Translations under genes and position numbers: made by a program | Part shown: positions 8,470-16,830 of the stretch, piece by piece | Layout: every line of letters starts with the position of its first letter | Numbering within the stretch: position 1 is the stretch's first letter | The notes under the pieces: generated by a model | Told to the model about the DNA's origin: nothing | Database searches by the model: none | What the model saw: only the letters and a program-made list of their open reading frames with translations | DNA from: Bog-756 sp963699345 | GTDB lineage: Bacteria > Actinomycetota > Acidimicrobiia > Acidimicrobiales > RAAP-2 | NCBI GenBank assembly: GCA_963699345.1 | Contig: CAVOTL010000005.1 | Coordinates: 1,922,001-1,986,000, forward strand | Length of the DNA: 64,000 bases | Direction: 5' to 3'

Positions 8470-9669
8470 TCAGCGCGACACGATGACCGAGGAGCCGTGG
8501 CCGAAGAGGCCCTGGTTGGCCGTCACCCCCACCCGGGCACCCTCGACCTGACGGCCCGTCGCCGTGCCCCGCAGCTGCCAGACGAGCTCGCACACCTGGG
8601 CGATGGCCTGGGCCGGAATGGCCTCGCCGAAGCAGGACAGTCCCCCGCTCGGGTTGACCGGCACCCGGCCGCCCAGGGTCGTGTCGCCGTCGCGGAGGAG
8701 CCTCTCGGCCTCGCCCTGCTTGCACAGTCCGATGTCCTCGTACCAGTCGAGTTCGAGCGCCGACGAGAGGTCGTAGACCTCGGCGAGGTTCACGTCCTCG
8801 GGTCCGATGCCGGCCTCCTCGTAGGCGGCCAGGGCCACCGACTCCTTGAAGGTGGGCCCGACGGTGGCGGCGGCCACCGAGGAGTCGGTCGAGAAGTTGG
8901 GCATCTCGATGACGGTCTGGGGGAAGCGGGGCGTGACCGTCGATACCGCGTCGATGGTGACGAGGTCCTGGGTACCGGCGTGCTTCTTGGCGAACTCCGT
9001 CGAGCACAGCACCAGGGCGGCCCCACCGTCGGAGGTCGCACAGATCTCGAGCAGGCGCAGCGGGTCGGCGACCATGGGGGAGGCGAGGACCTCCTCGGCC
9101 GTCACCTCCTTGCGGTAGCGGGCATGGGGGTTGGCGAGCCCGTGGCGGGCGTTCTTCACCTTGACGGCGGCGAAGTCGGCCTCGGTGGCCCCGAACAGCT
9201 CCATGCGCCGCCGGGCATAGAGCGCGAAGTAGGTGGGATTGGTGGCGCCCAGCAGATGGAACCGCAGCCAGTCCGGGTCGTCCTTGCGGTCGCCGCCCAC
9301 CGGCTTGAAGAAGCCCTTGGGCGTCGTGTCCGCCCCGACCACCAGCGCCACGTCGCACAGCCCGGCGAGGATCTGGGCCCGGGCGTTGCTGATGGCCTGG
9401 GCACCCGACGCACAGGCGGCGTAGGACGAGGAGACGCGGGCACCTGTCCACCCCAGGGCCTGGGCGAAGGTGGCCCCGGCCACGAAACCGGGGTAGCCGT
9501 TGCGGATGGTGTCGGCGCCGGCCACGAACTGGATGTCGGTCCAGTCGACGCCGGCGTCGCTGAGGGCGTCGGACGCGGCGGCCAGGCCGTACTCGACGAA
9601 ATGGCGACCCCACTTCCCCCACGGGTGCATGCCGGCACCGAGGACGGCGACCTTCTTGTCGGTTCCCAT
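8470..9669 (-). CDS. SCP2/Ltp-type thiolase-like protein (lipid-transfer protein)
   Basis: A 399-residue thiolase-fold protein. The nucleophile-position cysteine is Cys86 in YAACASGAQAI. The C-terminal region reads NPSGGLSCFGEAIPAQA rather than the GHPxGA-type histidine motif of degradative thiolases. This pattern is typical of the SCP2-thiolase/Ltp group, which includes retro-aldolases of sterol side-chain degradation. The gene begins 2 bp after the stop of the DUF35 gene, the usual partner of such proteins. The pair probably forms a heteromeric acyl-CoA thiolase or aldolase. Whether it acts on a steroid side chain or another branched acyl-CoA cannot be told here. Confidence 0.88.
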   Translation of the reverse strand: MGTDKKVAVLGAGMHPWGKWGRHFVEYGLAAASDALSDAGVDWTDIQFVAGADTIRNGYPGFVAGATFAQALGWTGARVSSSYAACASGAQAISNARAQILAGLCDVALVVGADTTPKGFFKPVGGDRKDDPDWLRFHLLGATNPTYFALYARRRMELFGATEADFAAVKVKNARHGLANPHARYRKEVTAEEVLASPMVADPLRLLEICATSDGGAALVLCSTEFAKKHAGTQDLVTIDAVSTVTPRFPQTVIEMPNFSTDSSVAAATVGPTFKESVALAAYEEAGIGPEDVNLAEVYDLSSALELDWYEDIGLCKQGEAERLLRDGDTTLGGRVPVNPSGGLSCFGEAIPAQAIAQVCELVWQLRGTATGRQVEGARVGVTANQGLFGHGSSVIVSR

Positions 9670-9671
9670 GG

Positions 9672-10136
9672 TCAGGCCCCCTGTCCGCTCGTCGCCCCCG
9701 CCGGAGCGACCGGGCGCCACTTCCACACCATGTACTCGTGTTCCTCGTCCTCGTAGAGGGTGTCGAGGACGAGCTCGACCTGGGCTCCGACGGTCAGGTC
9801 GTCGACCCCCACACCGGGAACGACCTGTCCCATGACCACCATCTGCTCGGCGGCCAGCTCGACCGCACAGATGGTGAAGGGAACGTAGGGATCGGCGGCC
9901 ACGTAGGGCTCGGGCGGCTGGTAGCCGGCGTCGGTGTAGGACCACACCGTGCCGGTGCGACTCAGCTCCGCCTCGGCGAACTCCAGGCTCCGGCAGTGCG
10001 GGTTCCGGCAGAAGTACGTCTCCTTGGGGAAGGCGACGTTGCCGCAGCTCGTGCACCGGGAGCCGAGCAGGGCGGGGGCCGCCTCGTCCATGGTGAACCA
10101 ACCCTCGATGGCGGGAACTCGGGACTTGGTGCTCAT
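9672..10136 (-). CDS. Zn-ribbon OB-fold protein (DUF35/ChsH2-like)
   Basis: A 154-residue protein with an N-terminal rubredoxin-like zinc ribbon (Cys28, Cys31, Cys43, Cys48) followed by an OB fold (FTICAVELAAEQMVVMGQVV). This is the DUF35 architecture. DUF35 proteins partner with thiolase-fold lipid-transfer proteins or with MaoC-type hydratases and bring acyl-CoA to the active site. The next gene downstream is exactly such a thiolase-like protein, 2 bp away. The ATG at 10136 is consistent with the family N-terminus. Confidence 0.88.
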   Translation of the reverse strand: MSTKSRVPAIEGWFTMDEAAPALLGSRCTSCGNVAFPKETYFCRNPHCRSLEFAEAELSRTGTVWSYTDAGYQPPEPYVAADPYVPFTICAVELAAEQMVVMGQVVPGVGVDDLTVGAQVELVLDTLYEDEEHEYMVWKWRPVAPAGATSGQGA

Positions 10137-10195
10137 GGGCGGCAGCCTAACGGAGCGTCAGATTCGGGGACAGGTGGCGTCCGACGCCCGGAACG

Positions 10196-10789
10196 TCAGG
10201 TCGTGACGGGCACGATCCCGGCGGTCGAGATGGTGTAGCCCCGTCCCTGGGCCGTGCAGGTCATTCCGGAGGTGCGGGAGACGCAGGTGAAGGTGCCGTT
10301 GGACGTGGAGGTCCCGTAGGCGAGGGTACCGGTACCCACCCCGGCGTTGGAGAGGCATGTGTCGCCGGAGCACGTGGTGTAGGTGCCGTCGGGCATCAGC
10401 GTGGCCGAGCGCGGCGGGTTCCAGGTGAGGCACAGCTCCGTACCCGGGTCGATCTCACAGCTGATGTTCTGGGTCGGCGAGTAGAACTCGCACACGGACG
10501 CCGATCCGGCGGTCGGACAGGGGACGGCGGCCGAGGTGACTGCGGCCGTCGAGGTGGTGGTCGCGGCGGGCGACGACGACGTCGTCGTGGTGGTCGGCAC
10601 CGTCGTCGTGGTGATCGGCACCGTCGTCGTGGTGGTCGGCGCCGGTGGACGGGACGTCGAGGTGGTGCCGGACGACGTCGACCCGCCACAGGCGGCCAGC
10701 GTCATCGTCGTGCCGAGGAGGATCACGACGGCCATCGGGACCCACCCGTTCCGTCCGGCCGTGGCACCCCCGCGGTTCCGTGACTGCAC
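10196..10789 (-). CDS. Putative lipoprotein with Thr-rich linker and C-terminal DUF6636-like domain
   Basis: A 197-residue protein with a hydrophobic signal segment (residues 18-30) and a lipobox LAAC ending at Cys34, so it is probably a lipid-anchored extracytoplasmic protein. Residues 40-85 are a Thr/Ser/Pro-rich spacer. The C-terminal domain has evenly spaced cysteines and runs FYSPTQNISCEID ... GTFTCVSRTSGMTCTAQGRG, which resembles DUF6636-like exported domains of actinobacteria. Function is unknown. The start is GTG 10789, preceded by GGGTGGTGG. Confidence 0.75.
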   Translation of the reverse strand: MQSRNRGGATAGRNGWVPMAVVILLGTTMTLAACGGSTSSGTTSTSRPPAPTTTTTVPITTTTVPTTTTTSSSPAATTTSTAAVTSAAVPCPTAGSASVCEFYSPTQNISCEIDPGTELCLTWNPPRSATLMPDGTYTTCSGDTCLSNAGVGTGTLAYGTSTSNGTFTCVSRTSGMTCTAQGRGYTISTAGIVPVTT

Positions 10790-10902
10790 GATCCCACCAC
10801 CCTTCCGCCGCTACGACGTCGACCGATCGCCACGAGGCGGATCGCGTAGCACCGGCGATCTTACGCCCCGGACGGACCGGCTGCGGTGACCCGGTGGCCC
10901 GC

Positions 10903-12150
10903 TCAGTCCGCCGCCGAACCCCCGAGTCCGCCCCGGGCGCGTGACTCCTCGATCCGGGCGGCGTCCCAGCCGAGCAGGTCGGCCAGGATCTCGTCGGTGT
11001 GCTGGCCGACGGTCGGGGCGTGCGACGGCACGGGCATCTCTTCGCCGATGAACTTGAGGGGTGAGCCGAGCTCCTCGGCGCCCAACTGCTCGACGGTGTA
11101 CCAGTGGAACCGGTCCTGGAACTGGGGGTCCTCGGCGATGGTCTTCGGCGAGTTGACCGGGGCCACCGGAAAGTTCCCCTCCACGCCGTCGTCGATCCAC
11201 TGCCCGGCCGTCCGGGTCCGGAAGATGTCGCGCAGTTCGGCCCGCAGTTCGAGGTTGCCCACCGCGTGGTCGGCGTACTTCGATCCGGGCCAGCGCTCGA
11301 AGAGGTCCATGCGCCCGACCGCCTCGCAGAAGTTCTTCCAGAGTGACTGCTCCGAGGCCATGAACAGGACATGGCGGCCGTCCGCCGCCTCGTAGACCTG
11401 GTAGCGGACCCCGTGGATCATGCCGGCCGTGCCGGGGTCGCGCCGTTCGTAGTTGTCCGACTTGTTGCCGGTCACCTCGGACGGTGGGCGTTCGTAGGCC
11501 TTCCACGTCTCGCTCCGGTACCAGTCCATGGCCGCCGCCGCGTCCGACTGGGCGACCTCGAAGTAGGAGCCCTCCCCGGTCACCTTGGCCCGGAGGACGG
11601 CGGCCATGATGCCGAGGGCACCGAAGAGCGGCCCGGCGTGGATGCCCATCGACGCGTGCTCGGGCAGGTAGGAGAAACCGTCCTCGTCGACCTGGGGGGT
11701 GACGATGCCGGCCCAGGTGTCGAAGGCGACCCCGTGGGCGGGCAGGTCCTGGTAGGGCCCGGTCATCCCGTACCCCGAGATGGTGCAGAACACGATGTCG
11801 GGCTTCAGGGCCACGAGGTCGTCGTAGCCGACGCCCCGCCGGGCCAGGACGCCCGGCCGGCCGGCCTCGACCACCACGTCGCACGTCACGGCCAGCTCCT
11901 TGAAGGTGGCCACGTCCTCCTCGGTGCGGAGGTCCATGACGATGGACCGCTTGCCCCGGTTGAGGTGGAGGTGCATGAGGGAGACGCCCTCGACGATGGG
12001 CCAGGTCATCTCCCGGATGTAGTCGCCGGCCGGCGGTTCGACCTTGACCACCTCGGCCCCCAGGTCGATGAGGGGCATGGTGATGGCGGCGGGACCGAGG
12101 GCCGAGACCTCGAGGATGCGGATTCCGTGGAGGGGTGCGTCGGTGGGCAT
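10903..12150 (-). CDS. CaiB/BaiF family CoA-transferase
   Basis: A 415-residue family III CoA-transferase. The opening block (LHGIRILEVSALGPAAITMP, LGAEVVKVEPP) and the following LNRGKRSIVMDLRTEED and ISGYGMTGPYQDLPAHGVAFD are diagnostic. The family catalytic Asp is expected in the segment after GPY; the visible candidate is the Asp of AFDTWAG. It transfers CoA between organic acids; the acid pair is unknown. Neighbouring acyl-CoA genes (thiolase/DUF35 nearby, an acyl-CoA synthetase 15 kb away) suggest use in catabolism of CoA-linked acids. Start ATG 12150. Confidence 0.9.
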   Translation of the reverse strand: MPTDAPLHGIRILEVSALGPAAITMPLIDLGAEVVKVEPPAGDYIREMTWPIVEGVSLMHLHLNRGKRSIVMDLRTEEDVATFKELAVTCDVVVEAGRPGVLARRGVGYDDLVALKPDIVFCTISGYGMTGPYQDLPAHGVAFDTWAGIVTPQVDEDGFSYLPEHASMGIHAGPLFGALGIMAAVLRAKVTGEGSYFEVAQSDAAAAMDWYRSETWKAYERPPSEVTGNKSDNYERRDPGTAGMIHGVRYQVYEAADGRHVLFMASEQSLWKNFCEAVGRMDLFERWPGSKYADHAVGNLELRAELRDIFRTRTAGQWIDDGVEGNFPVAPVNSPKTIAEDPQFQDRFHWYTVEQLGAEELGSPLKFIGEEMPVPSHAPTVGQHTDEILADLLGWDAARIEESRARGGLGGSAAD

Positions 12151-12207
12151 GGCCCGGCAGTGTATCTGACGGACCGTCAGAAGCGCCGGGCCCGCCGGGC
12201 TCAGCGC

Positions 12208-13062
12208 TCAGCCCCGCAGCGAGGCGGCATCGAAGCTGACGACGGGGTCGTCGAGGGGGAGGACCATCTGGGCGCCGAGGTTGCGGTGCCCGTCGGGCAG
12301 TAGCCGCACCACGGTTCCGTAGGCGGTGAAGCCCACCGCGTGGCGCGCGAACTCCATCGGACCCTCGGTCACCTTGACCTCCACCACGCCGGTGCCGCCG
12401 AGCTGGAGGGCGGCTTCCTGCATCCGTTCCATGGCCGACTCCCGGGCGGCGTACATGGCCTCGGTGTAGTTGGTCAGCTCGACGTTCTGGCCCGACTGCT
12501 GCATGGCCGCCCCCATCGATCGCCGGGGGGCGTAGACGAAGCTGGCCCCGGCGGCCAGACCGAGTGGTGACCAGCCGGCTGACCGGAGCAGGGTGAAGTC
12601 CCTCCCGGACAGGTCGGACACGAAGATCGGGTCGCTCCCGAGACCGGTGACCCCGACCGGGCGGACGGCGGTGCCCACCAGGGCGACATCGATGTGGTGG
12701 GGCTCCACCCCCCACTCCACGTGGACCCCGACCACCCCGTGGCCACCGGCATGGGCACAGGCTTCGTGGAGGCGCTGGACGGCGGCCGCGAACGACCGGG
12801 CGTAGGCGGCCGACGCATAGCCGATCTCCCCCTGGCCCCAGTTCCACACGCCCATCGGTACCGAGTGCATCGAGGTGCCACTGACGAGTTCGACCGGCTC
12901 CCAACCGATGGAGTGGAGGACGAGCTCCTCGTCGATCGACAGGTCGGAGGTCATGCGAGCCGTCGCCGTCCCGGCCGGTCGGGAGAGGGCCTCGGCGGCA
13001 GCCCGCATGTCGGCGCGGGCATCGGTGGCGCCCTGGGGTGTGAGTGGCTCGGGACCGGTCAC
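12208..13062 (-). CDS. YbjQ/UPF0145-type (heavy-metal-binding domain) protein, last gene of operon
   Basis: A 284-residue protein with two YbjQ-like repeats. Each has an SDLS-type strand, a conserved helix (YAARESAMERMQEAALQLGG in the second) and a terminal GTVVR/GTAVR strand. The start is GTG 13062, which overlaps the preceding stop as GTGA; a longer frame to 13143 lies within the upstream gene and is unlikely. YbjQ proteins form pentameric rings; the metal-binding name is historical and no cysteine or histidine cluster is conserved here. It is the fourth gene of the coupled operon beginning at 15186. Confidence 0.75.
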   Translation of the reverse strand: MTGPEPLTPQGATDARADMRAAAEALSRPAGTATARMTSDLSIDEELVLHSIGWEPVELVSGTSMHSVPMGVWNWGQGEIGYASAAYARSFAAAVQRLHEACAHAGGHGVVGVHVEWGVEPHHIDVALVGTAVRPVGVTGLGSDPIFVSDLSGRDFTLLRSAGWSPLGLAAGASFVYAPRRSMGAAMQQSGQNVELTNYTEAMYAARESAMERMQEAALQLGGTGVVEVKVTEGPMEFARHAVGFTAYGTVVRLLPDGHRNLGAQMVLPLDDPVVSFDAASLRG

Positions 13063-13979
13063 AGCAGGCGCACCGTGGGTCGGGGGGCGGGCATGGGGTC
13101 GAAGTCCTTGAACCGGCGGACCCGGTTGCCCCGGAGGATGCACTCGATGGTGGCGTCACCCTCGCCCTGCTCGCGCCGGGTCGTGGTCAACGATGCGCCG
13201 TGGAGTGAGTCCGGTCCGAGCTGGCCGCGGATCCGCTCCGTGGCGATGCGCCGGGCCGCCGTCTGGGCCTTGACGGTCTGGACGATCTCGGCGCCGGCGG
13301 TGGCCCCGCCGTACAGGGAGCCCGAGCCTTCGGTCAGGTACTGGGTGATGCAGTTGGCCCAGACCCCCACCGACGCCACGGCGGCGGCCACCGCCACCGG
13401 TGCGTAGCCGGCCTCCACCAGCTTGGCGAGGCGCTGGCCGGCCAGGTAGGTGGTCCACGGACGTCCGTCGGCCGGCGGGGGGCCGTCCACGACCCGCACG
13501 GCGGTGCCCTGGACCTTGAACTCCACGACACCGAGGTCGGACAGCGGAGCCGACGCGTCGACCACGCCGACGATGCCGTGGGCACCGGCCGAGGTGGCCT
13601 CGTCGATCATCCGCTCGTAGGCGGTGGTGAAGCCGGACGACCAGGCGTCCTCCATCCAGGACTGCTCGTAGTTCTGGCCCCAGGAGCGGTGCTCGGCCGA
13701 GATCATGCCGTGGGGGCAATTGAAGGTCTCGGAGTAGCCGCGTATGCCACCCCACTGGTAGCCGAAGCCGCCGCCGCCCATCGCCGACATCCCGTACCAC
13801 TGCCACTGCATGACGCAGTAGCCCTGGGCGAAGCCGACCGGTTCGAGTCCCATCTGGAGGCAGGCGGCGAAGTCCGGGACGGTCAGGCCGGAGGTGAAGG
13901 CACCCTCACCGAAGCGCCGGACCGCGGCTTCCGGCAGTTCGTCGGGCGGCTCGCCGGGTTGCCCGGCCGGGACCGTCAT
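13059..13979 (-). CDS. YbjQ/UPF0145-type protein, divergent second domain
   Basis: A 306-residue protein. Residues 20-165 follow the YbjQ pattern (FTSGLTVPDFAACLQMGLEPVGF ... GAHGIVGVVDASAPLS ... VQGTAVRVV). The second half begins in register (WTTYLAGQRLAKLVEAGYAPV) but has become alanine-rich and lost the consensus, so this copy is the most diverged. Residues 55-75 are Trp/Gly/Met-rich (MQWQWYGMSAMGGGGFGYQW). The ATG at 13979 overlaps the upstream stop by one base (TGATG), indicating translational coupling. Function unknown. Confidence 0.75.
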   Translation of the reverse strand: MTVPAGQPGEPPDELPEAAVRRFGEGAFTSGLTVPDFAACLQMGLEPVGFAQGYCVMQWQWYGMSAMGGGGFGYQWGGIRGYSETFNCPHGMISAEHRSWGQNYEQSWMEDAWSSGFTTAYERMIDEATSAGAHGIVGVVDASAPLSDLGVVEFKVQGTAVRVVDGPPPADGRPWTTYLAGQRLAKLVEAGYAPVAVAAAVASVGVWANCITQYLTEGSGSLYGGATAGAEIVQTVKAQTAARRIATERIRGQLGPDSLHGASLTTTRREQGEGDATIECILRGNRVRRFKDFDPMPAPRPTVRLL

Positions 13980-14788
13980 CAGTTGTCGAGCGAGATGATG
14001 GTGGTGGGCGTGGGCAGCGTGACCTCGTCGGCGGTCTTCACCACCGCCGTCCCGAGGGAGAGGAACTCGATGGTGTGACTGCCCCACTGGTGGGACTTCT
14101 CCTCGAGCCGGACGCCGACGATCCCCGTGGCGCCGAGTTCGTTCGCCTCGTCCTGCATGCGGGTCATGGCCAGCTCACGGGCCTCGTACAGGGCCTGGGT
14201 GAAGTTGGGCAGCTCCACGTTCTGGCCGGCGGAACCCAGCGTGGCCCCCAGCCCGCGGTGGGCGATGTGGTAGACGCACGTTCCCATCACCAGGCCCTGA
14301 GGGATGTGTCCGGTGTGCATGAGGGTCCAGAAGTCCTGGCCGGAGAGGTCCGAGGTGAACGGTTTGCCGAGCGCGTTGCGGTGGGAGACGCCGCTCTCGG
14401 CCTTGACCGCCGTGCCCACCGCGATGAACTCCGCGGCGTCCTTGCCCCACTCGTAGTAGTTGACGTCGAGGCGCACCCCGACGACACCGTCCGCCCCGAG
14501 CTCCAGTGCCTCCTCCTCCATGCGGGTCATGGCCAGCTCCCGGGCGTTGTACATGGCCTCGGTGAGTTTGGAGAGCTCCTGACTCTGGCTCCACCGTCGG
14601 GTCTGGATGCCGGTGTGGTAGATCGACGAGCCCATCACGAATCCGACGGGGTGGAAGCCGACCTCCTTGATCAGGAGGAACTCGTTGACCGACAGGTCCG
14701 AGGTGAAGAGGCCCTGTTCGAGCTCGGCGAGTCGCTTGGACGCCCCTTCGGGAAGGTCCTGGGGGAGTTCCTCCGGCGTGTCGCTCAT
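13979..14788 (-). CDS. Tandem YbjQ/UPF0145-domain protein
   Basis: A 269-residue protein made of two clear YbjQ repeats. Repeat 1 runs from about residue 27 (LFTSDLSVNEFLLIKEVGFH) and repeat 2 from about 143 (PFTSDLSGQDFWTLMHTGHI). Both carry YNARELAMTRMEEEALELGA or its near copy YEARELAMTRMQDEANELGA, then GVVGVRL or GIVGVRL and GTAV. It is the best-preserved of the three paralogues. It starts at ATG 14788 with ATGA overlap of the upstream gene and ends in TGATG with the next. No signal peptide or membrane segment, so probably cytoplasmic. Confidence 0.8.
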   Translation of the reverse strand: MSDTPEELPQDLPEGASKRLAELEQGLFTSDLSVNEFLLIKEVGFHPVGFVMGSSIYHTGIQTRRWSQSQELSKLTEAMYNARELAMTRMEEEALELGADGVVGVRLDVNYYEWGKDAAEFIAVGTAVKAESGVSHRNALGKPFTSDLSGQDFWTLMHTGHIPQGLVMGTCVYHIAHRGLGATLGSAGQNVELPNFTQALYEARELAMTRMQDEANELGATGIVGVRLEEKSHQWGSHTIEFLSLGTAVVKTADEVTLPTPTTIISLDN

Positions 14789-15186
14789 CCGTTGCCTCCG
14801 ATGACGATGTTCTCGAGTGCCTGGCGCACGGCCTGGCTGTGGTCGGCCTCGGTCTGCAGGACGGTCAGCAGGCGGCTCAGCCAGGCGTCCATGTCGACCT
14901 TCTCGCTCCGGATGCGGATGCCGCCGGACGAGTGACCGATGGTGCAGCGGAGGAGGGGACCGTCGACGACGGCGTCGAACTGGTCGTCCTCCATGGTGAT
15001 GGTGAGCGACTTGATCTCGTCGGACTTCCGGAAGCGGCCGCCGGCCCGTTCGACCTTCAGCCGGGACCCGAGCGCGTCGGACAGCTGGTCGACCAGGACC
15101 TTGACGAGGATGCCGACGTCCGAACTGTCGGCCCGCAGTTGGGCGGCGGCCAGTTCCAGGTCGAAGGAGCCACCGGTATCGGTCAC
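14785..15186 (-). CDS. Unrecognised small protein, first gene of the YbjQ operon
   Basis: A 133-residue acidic, soluble protein without a family I recognise. Residues 20-60 look helical (VGILVKVLVDQLSDALGSRL), followed by strands (SLTITMEDDQFDAVVDG, LRCTIGHSSGGIRI) and a C-terminal helix (WLSRLLTVLQTEADHSQAVRQALEN). The start is GTG 15186; a longer frame to 15348 would leave little space for a promoter. It is the promoter-proximal gene of a four-gene transcript (15186 to 12208) and shares ATGA with the tandem YbjQ gene, so it is likely made together with it. Confidence 0.7.
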   Translation of the reverse strand: MTDTGGSFDLELAAAQLRADSSDVGILVKVLVDQLSDALGSRLKVERAGGRFRKSDEIKSLTITMEDDQFDAVVDGPLLRCTIGHSSGGIRIRSEKVDMDAWLSRLLTVLQTEADHSQAVRQALENIVIGGNG

Positions 15187-15368
15187 GTCCTGCACCCTAT
15201 CGGCGGCGCGGGACGGAACGCCGGGCGCCCCGGGGACAGGGTGGATGGCGAAGTCCACCCCGGGGGGTGGGGACGGGCTACGCCGGTCGGGTAGAGTGTC
15301 CCGGCTGATGCGTCGTCCGAGCCGGTTCCCGCGGGTGCCGGTCACCAAGGAGGACCCGTCGGCGGCCA

Positions 15369-15445
15369 GCGCTCGTAGCTCAACGGATTAGAGCATCTGA
15401 CTACGGATCAGAAGGTTGCAGGTTCGAATCCTGCCGAGCGCGCCA
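15369..15445 (+). tRNA. tRNA-Arg (anticodon ACG)
   Basis: A complete cloverleaf can be folded by eye. The acceptor GCGCTCG pairs with CGAGCGC, the D arm is GCTC...GAGC, the anticodon stem TCTGA/TCAGA encloses loop CTACGGA with anticodon ACG, and the T arm is GCAGG-TTCGAAT-CCTGC. The discriminator G is followed by an encoded CCA (15443-15445). Anticodon ACG (A34 normally edited to inosine) decodes CGN arginine codons. Confidence 0.95.
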
Positions 15446-15664
15446 AAGAAGTCCAGGTCACGGGCTCGTGGAGGTGCCCACGGTACCCCGGGTGCGAACG
15501 CCGCCCGGGCGGCGCTGCTTCCGCTGGTCGGGGCGCGCTCGCACCGGTTCGGGTCGGCCGCCCGTAGGCACGGAACGGAGCACCGAACCGGCGTGACGGC
15601 TCCGGATGCACGTCCCGGTGGCATGGGCCCCCGTTCACGGTGATGTGAGCCAACATGGCGGTCG

Positions 15665-16729
15665 ATGCCACCGACTCCCACTGACCATCCGGTCCCGTCC
15701 CGGGCCCACTCGGGAGGTGCCCGGGGTCCCCTCCGATCTGTTGCCGTCGTCTCGGCCCTGCTCCTCGTCGGTACCCTCGCCACCGCCTGCTCGTCCTCCA
15801 CCACCGGGTCGACGACGACCACCAGACCCGCGTCGACCACGAGCACCGTGGCCGCCGGCCAGCTCGTCTTCGGTGGCCGGCGCCCCGTGACGCCGGGTCC
15901 GGCCCTCGACACCGTGTCGTGCGGCTCGCCGACGTCCTGTGTGGCCATCGATGCCAACGGGGGGATCTACTCGTTCCAGGGAACCACGTGGTCGGGCCCG
16001 GTCAGCCCGGCGGCCGGTCCGGTCGGCGGAGGGGGCGTCTCCGTGTCCTGTGCCGGTCCCACGCTCTGCGCCGCGATCCCGACCGCCGCCTCGCAGGTCG
16101 TCACCGGGTCGGCCCTGACGTGGTCGGCACCCCAGACCCTGTCCGGGGCCACCGACCTCGGGGCCGTCGGGTGTGCCCCCACCGGCTACTGCGCCACGGT
16201 CGATGCCGAGGGGTACGCGTTCGCGTTCGCCGGCGGCCGGTGGACCGCCACCAGTGGTGACTGGGGCTCGGTGGCCGGCATCGCCTGTGTGTCCTCCGTG
16301 TTCTGCGTATCCGTCTCGGGGGGGATCTCCCAGTGGAACGGCTCCTCGTGGACGCAACCCGACAGCTATGCGGCCACCGGATCGTTCACCTCGGTGTCGT
16401 GCCCGTCATCGTCGTTCTGTGCCGCGGCGGTCAACTCGGGCGACGTCATGTTCCTCGACGGCCAGACGTGGGGAGCGCCGGTCCGCGTCGAGCCGGGGCA
16501 GCCGTCGGCCACGTCCGTGGGTCCGTACCCCACCGGGATCTCCTGCCCCTCGACCGCCTACTGTGCGGCGGTCGACGCCGCCGGCGCCGTCCTCCAGTGG
16601 AACGGCTCCGCCTGGTCCCACGACGCGGTCGACCCGGGTCGCCACCTGACGGCGGTCTCGTGTCCGTCCCCGACGTTCTGCGTGGCGGTCGACTCGGCGG
16701 GCGACGCGCTCTACGGGCGGCCCTCCTGA
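15665..16729 (+). CDS. Secreted lipoprotein with repeated SCPSxxFC motifs (beta-propeller-like)
   Basis: A 354-residue exported protein. The signal peptide ends in a lipobox LATAC (Cys42) and a Ser/Thr-rich linker follows. From residue 80 on there are about six repeats of some 40-45 residues, each with a paired-cysteine core such as SVSCPSSSFCAAA, GISCPSTAYCAAVDAAG and AVSCPSPTFCVAVDSAG, and a WNGSSW-type strand. Such repeats occur in actinobacterial surface proteins and probably fold as a disulfide-stapled beta propeller. Ligand and role are unknown. It begins 219 bp after the tRNA gene. Confidence 0.75.
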   Translation: MPPTPTDHPVPSRAHSGGARGPLRSVAVVSALLLVGTLATACSSSTTGSTTTTRPASTTSTVAAGQLVFGGRRPVTPGPALDTVSCGSPTSCVAIDANGGIYSFQGTTWSGPVSPAAGPVGGGGVSVSCAGPTLCAAIPTAASQVVTGSALTWSAPQTLSGATDLGAVGCAPTGYCATVDAEGYAFAFAGGRWTATSGDWGSVAGIACVSSVFCVSVSGGISQWNGSSWTQPDSYAATGSFTSVSCPSSSFCAAAVNSGDVMFLDGQTWGAPVRVEPGQPSATSVGPYPTGISCPSTAYCAAVDAAGAVLQWNGSAWSHDAVDPGRHLTAVSCPSPTFCVAVDSAGDALYGRPS

Positions 16730-16830
16730 CGGCGTGCGGGGGCCCGACCGCCGGTGTCCGGGACGCCCGTCGGATCCTGCGGTGAGAACTCGGCCATGAC
16801 GCGTCGCACCCGCCCGGCCGTCGGCCCGCG

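Noticed and set aside
10811..13159. A 782-codon minus-strand frame across the CaiB and YbjQ genes.
   Set aside because: It is out of phase with the CaiB and YbjQ frames, Arg/Gly/Pro-rich and without domains.
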